The notes under the pieces were generated by a model, which saw nothing but the letters and a program-made list of their open reading frames with translations, was not told the DNA's origin and did no database searches. A stretch of 13,714 bases of DNA, from NCBI GenBank assembly GCA_036557505.1, contig DATBHM010000067.1:1-13714 (forward strand). The letters run 5' to 3'. This DNA is from DATBHM01 sp036557505 (GTDB taxonomy: Bacteria > Actinomycetota > UBA4738 > JACQTL01). Numbering within the stretch: position 1 is the first letter of the stretch; each line of letters begins with the position of its first letter. Positions 13,240 to 13,714 of the stretch are shown one piece after another. A program made the position numbers and the translations under genes.

Positions 13240-13714
13240 GTGGAACGACGCGCGCGCCTCGGCGTGATGGGGGGGACGTTCGATCCCATCCACCACGGCC
13301 ACCTGATGGCCGCCGAGGAGGCCCGGTGGCAGTTCGAGCTCGACGAGGTCGTGTTCGTCCCGACCGGCCAGCCGTGGATGAAGTCCGAACGCCGCGTCTC
13401 GCCACCGGAGGACCGGTACCTGATGGTCGTGATCGCGACGTCCGCCAACCCGAGGTTCATGGTGAGCCGGCTGGAGATCGAGCGGGACGGGCCCACCTAC
13501 ACGGTCGACACGCTGCTGGCCATCTCGGCCGAACGCGGCGACGTGGACCTGTTCTTCATCACGGGGGCGGACGCGATGCTCGAGATCCTGCAGTGGAAGG
13601 ATCCCGAGGGCGCGCTCGACCTCGCGCACTTCATCGCGGCGACGAGGCCGGGCTACGACCTGTCGCGGTTCGAGCACGGGACGCCCACCGCGCACCCCAA
13701 GGTGAGCGTGATGC
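13240..13714 (+). CDS. nadD: Nicotinate-nucleotide adenylyltransferase NadD (3' end outside window)
   Basis: NadD joins nicotinate mononucleotide and ATP to form deamido-NAD in NAD synthesis. The visible 158 residues start with GVMGGTFDPIHHGHL, in which HHGH (18-21) is the [HT]xGH nucleotide-binding motif of the nucleotidyltransferase superfamily. Further family stretches are VPTGQPWMKSE (40-50), TYTVDTL (86-92), FFITGADAM (105-113) and the LQWKDPE segment (117-123). Bacterial NadD is about 190-210 residues, so some 35-50 residues with the SxTxxR-type motif lie beyond the edge. GTG 13240 is the first usable start and has no ribosome binding site, consistent with a leaderless message. It follows obgE and the DinB-like gene, close to its usual place in Actinomycetota. 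Confidence 0.95.
   Translation, partial: MERRARLGVMGGTFDPIHHGHLMAAEEARWQFELDEVVFVPTGQPWMKSERRVSPPEDRYLMVVIATSANPRFMVSRLEIERDGPTYTVDTLLAISAERGDVDLFFITGADAMLEILQWKDPEGALDLAHFIAATRPGYDLSRFEHGTPTAHPKVSVM

Overview
The window is very GC-rich, about 70% by eye, with strong G/C bias at third codon positions and frequent GTG starts. MreB, L27, Obg and the RNase E/G protein all read like Actinomycetota proteins. The gene order (mreBCD, PBP2, rodA, then RNase E/G, L21, L27, Obg, NadD) is the arrangement known from rod-shaped or filamentous Actinomycetota. I cannot name a genus; a lineage outside the well-studied ones is likely. I recognise no mobile element, CRISPR array, tRNA or rRNA.

Region 1 (1-535) holds the end of a small membrane protein cut by the window edge, then a leader with two inverted-repeat hairpins and a possible 42-codon upstream ORF. 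Region 2 (536-6096) is a tight plus-strand operon for lateral wall growth: mreB, mreC, mreD, a class B penicillin-binding protein 2 (mrdA type) and the SEDS glycosyltransferase rodA, with gaps of 9 to 16 bases. MreB filaments, the MreC/MreD adaptors, the PBP2 transpeptidase and the RodA polymerase together form the elongasome. A GC hairpin exactly fills the 19 bases between the rodA stop and the stop of the next, opposite-strand gene.

Region 3 (6116-7861) has a soluble protein in which a receiver domain precedes a complete histidine kinase core, on the minus strand. A 498-base divergent intergenic region follows. Its right part looks like a long, structured leader for the RNase E/G gene, ending in a perfect 8-bp hairpin that contains the ribosome binding site.

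Region 4 (7862-13714) is the RNA and translation block. It contains an RNase E/G with about 355 residues of disordered, arginine-rich N-terminal extension, then L21 (with a low-complexity tail), L27, the ribosome-assembly GTPase Obg, a DinB-like four-helix-bundle protein, and the start of nadD, which runs off the window. A small minus-strand gene with a PH/GRAM-like fold sits between rpmA and obgE. RNase E/G processes rRNA and mRNA, L21 and L27 are 50S proteins, and Obg acts in 50S maturation, so the block links RNA processing to ribosome assembly.

I do not see a clearly new multi-gene system. The most interesting unexplained signals are regulatory: the RBS-sequestering hairpin and long leader of the RNase gene, the alternative hairpins and possible upstream ORF before mreB, the long hairpin between the RNase gene and rplU, and a probable leaderless promoter for nadD.
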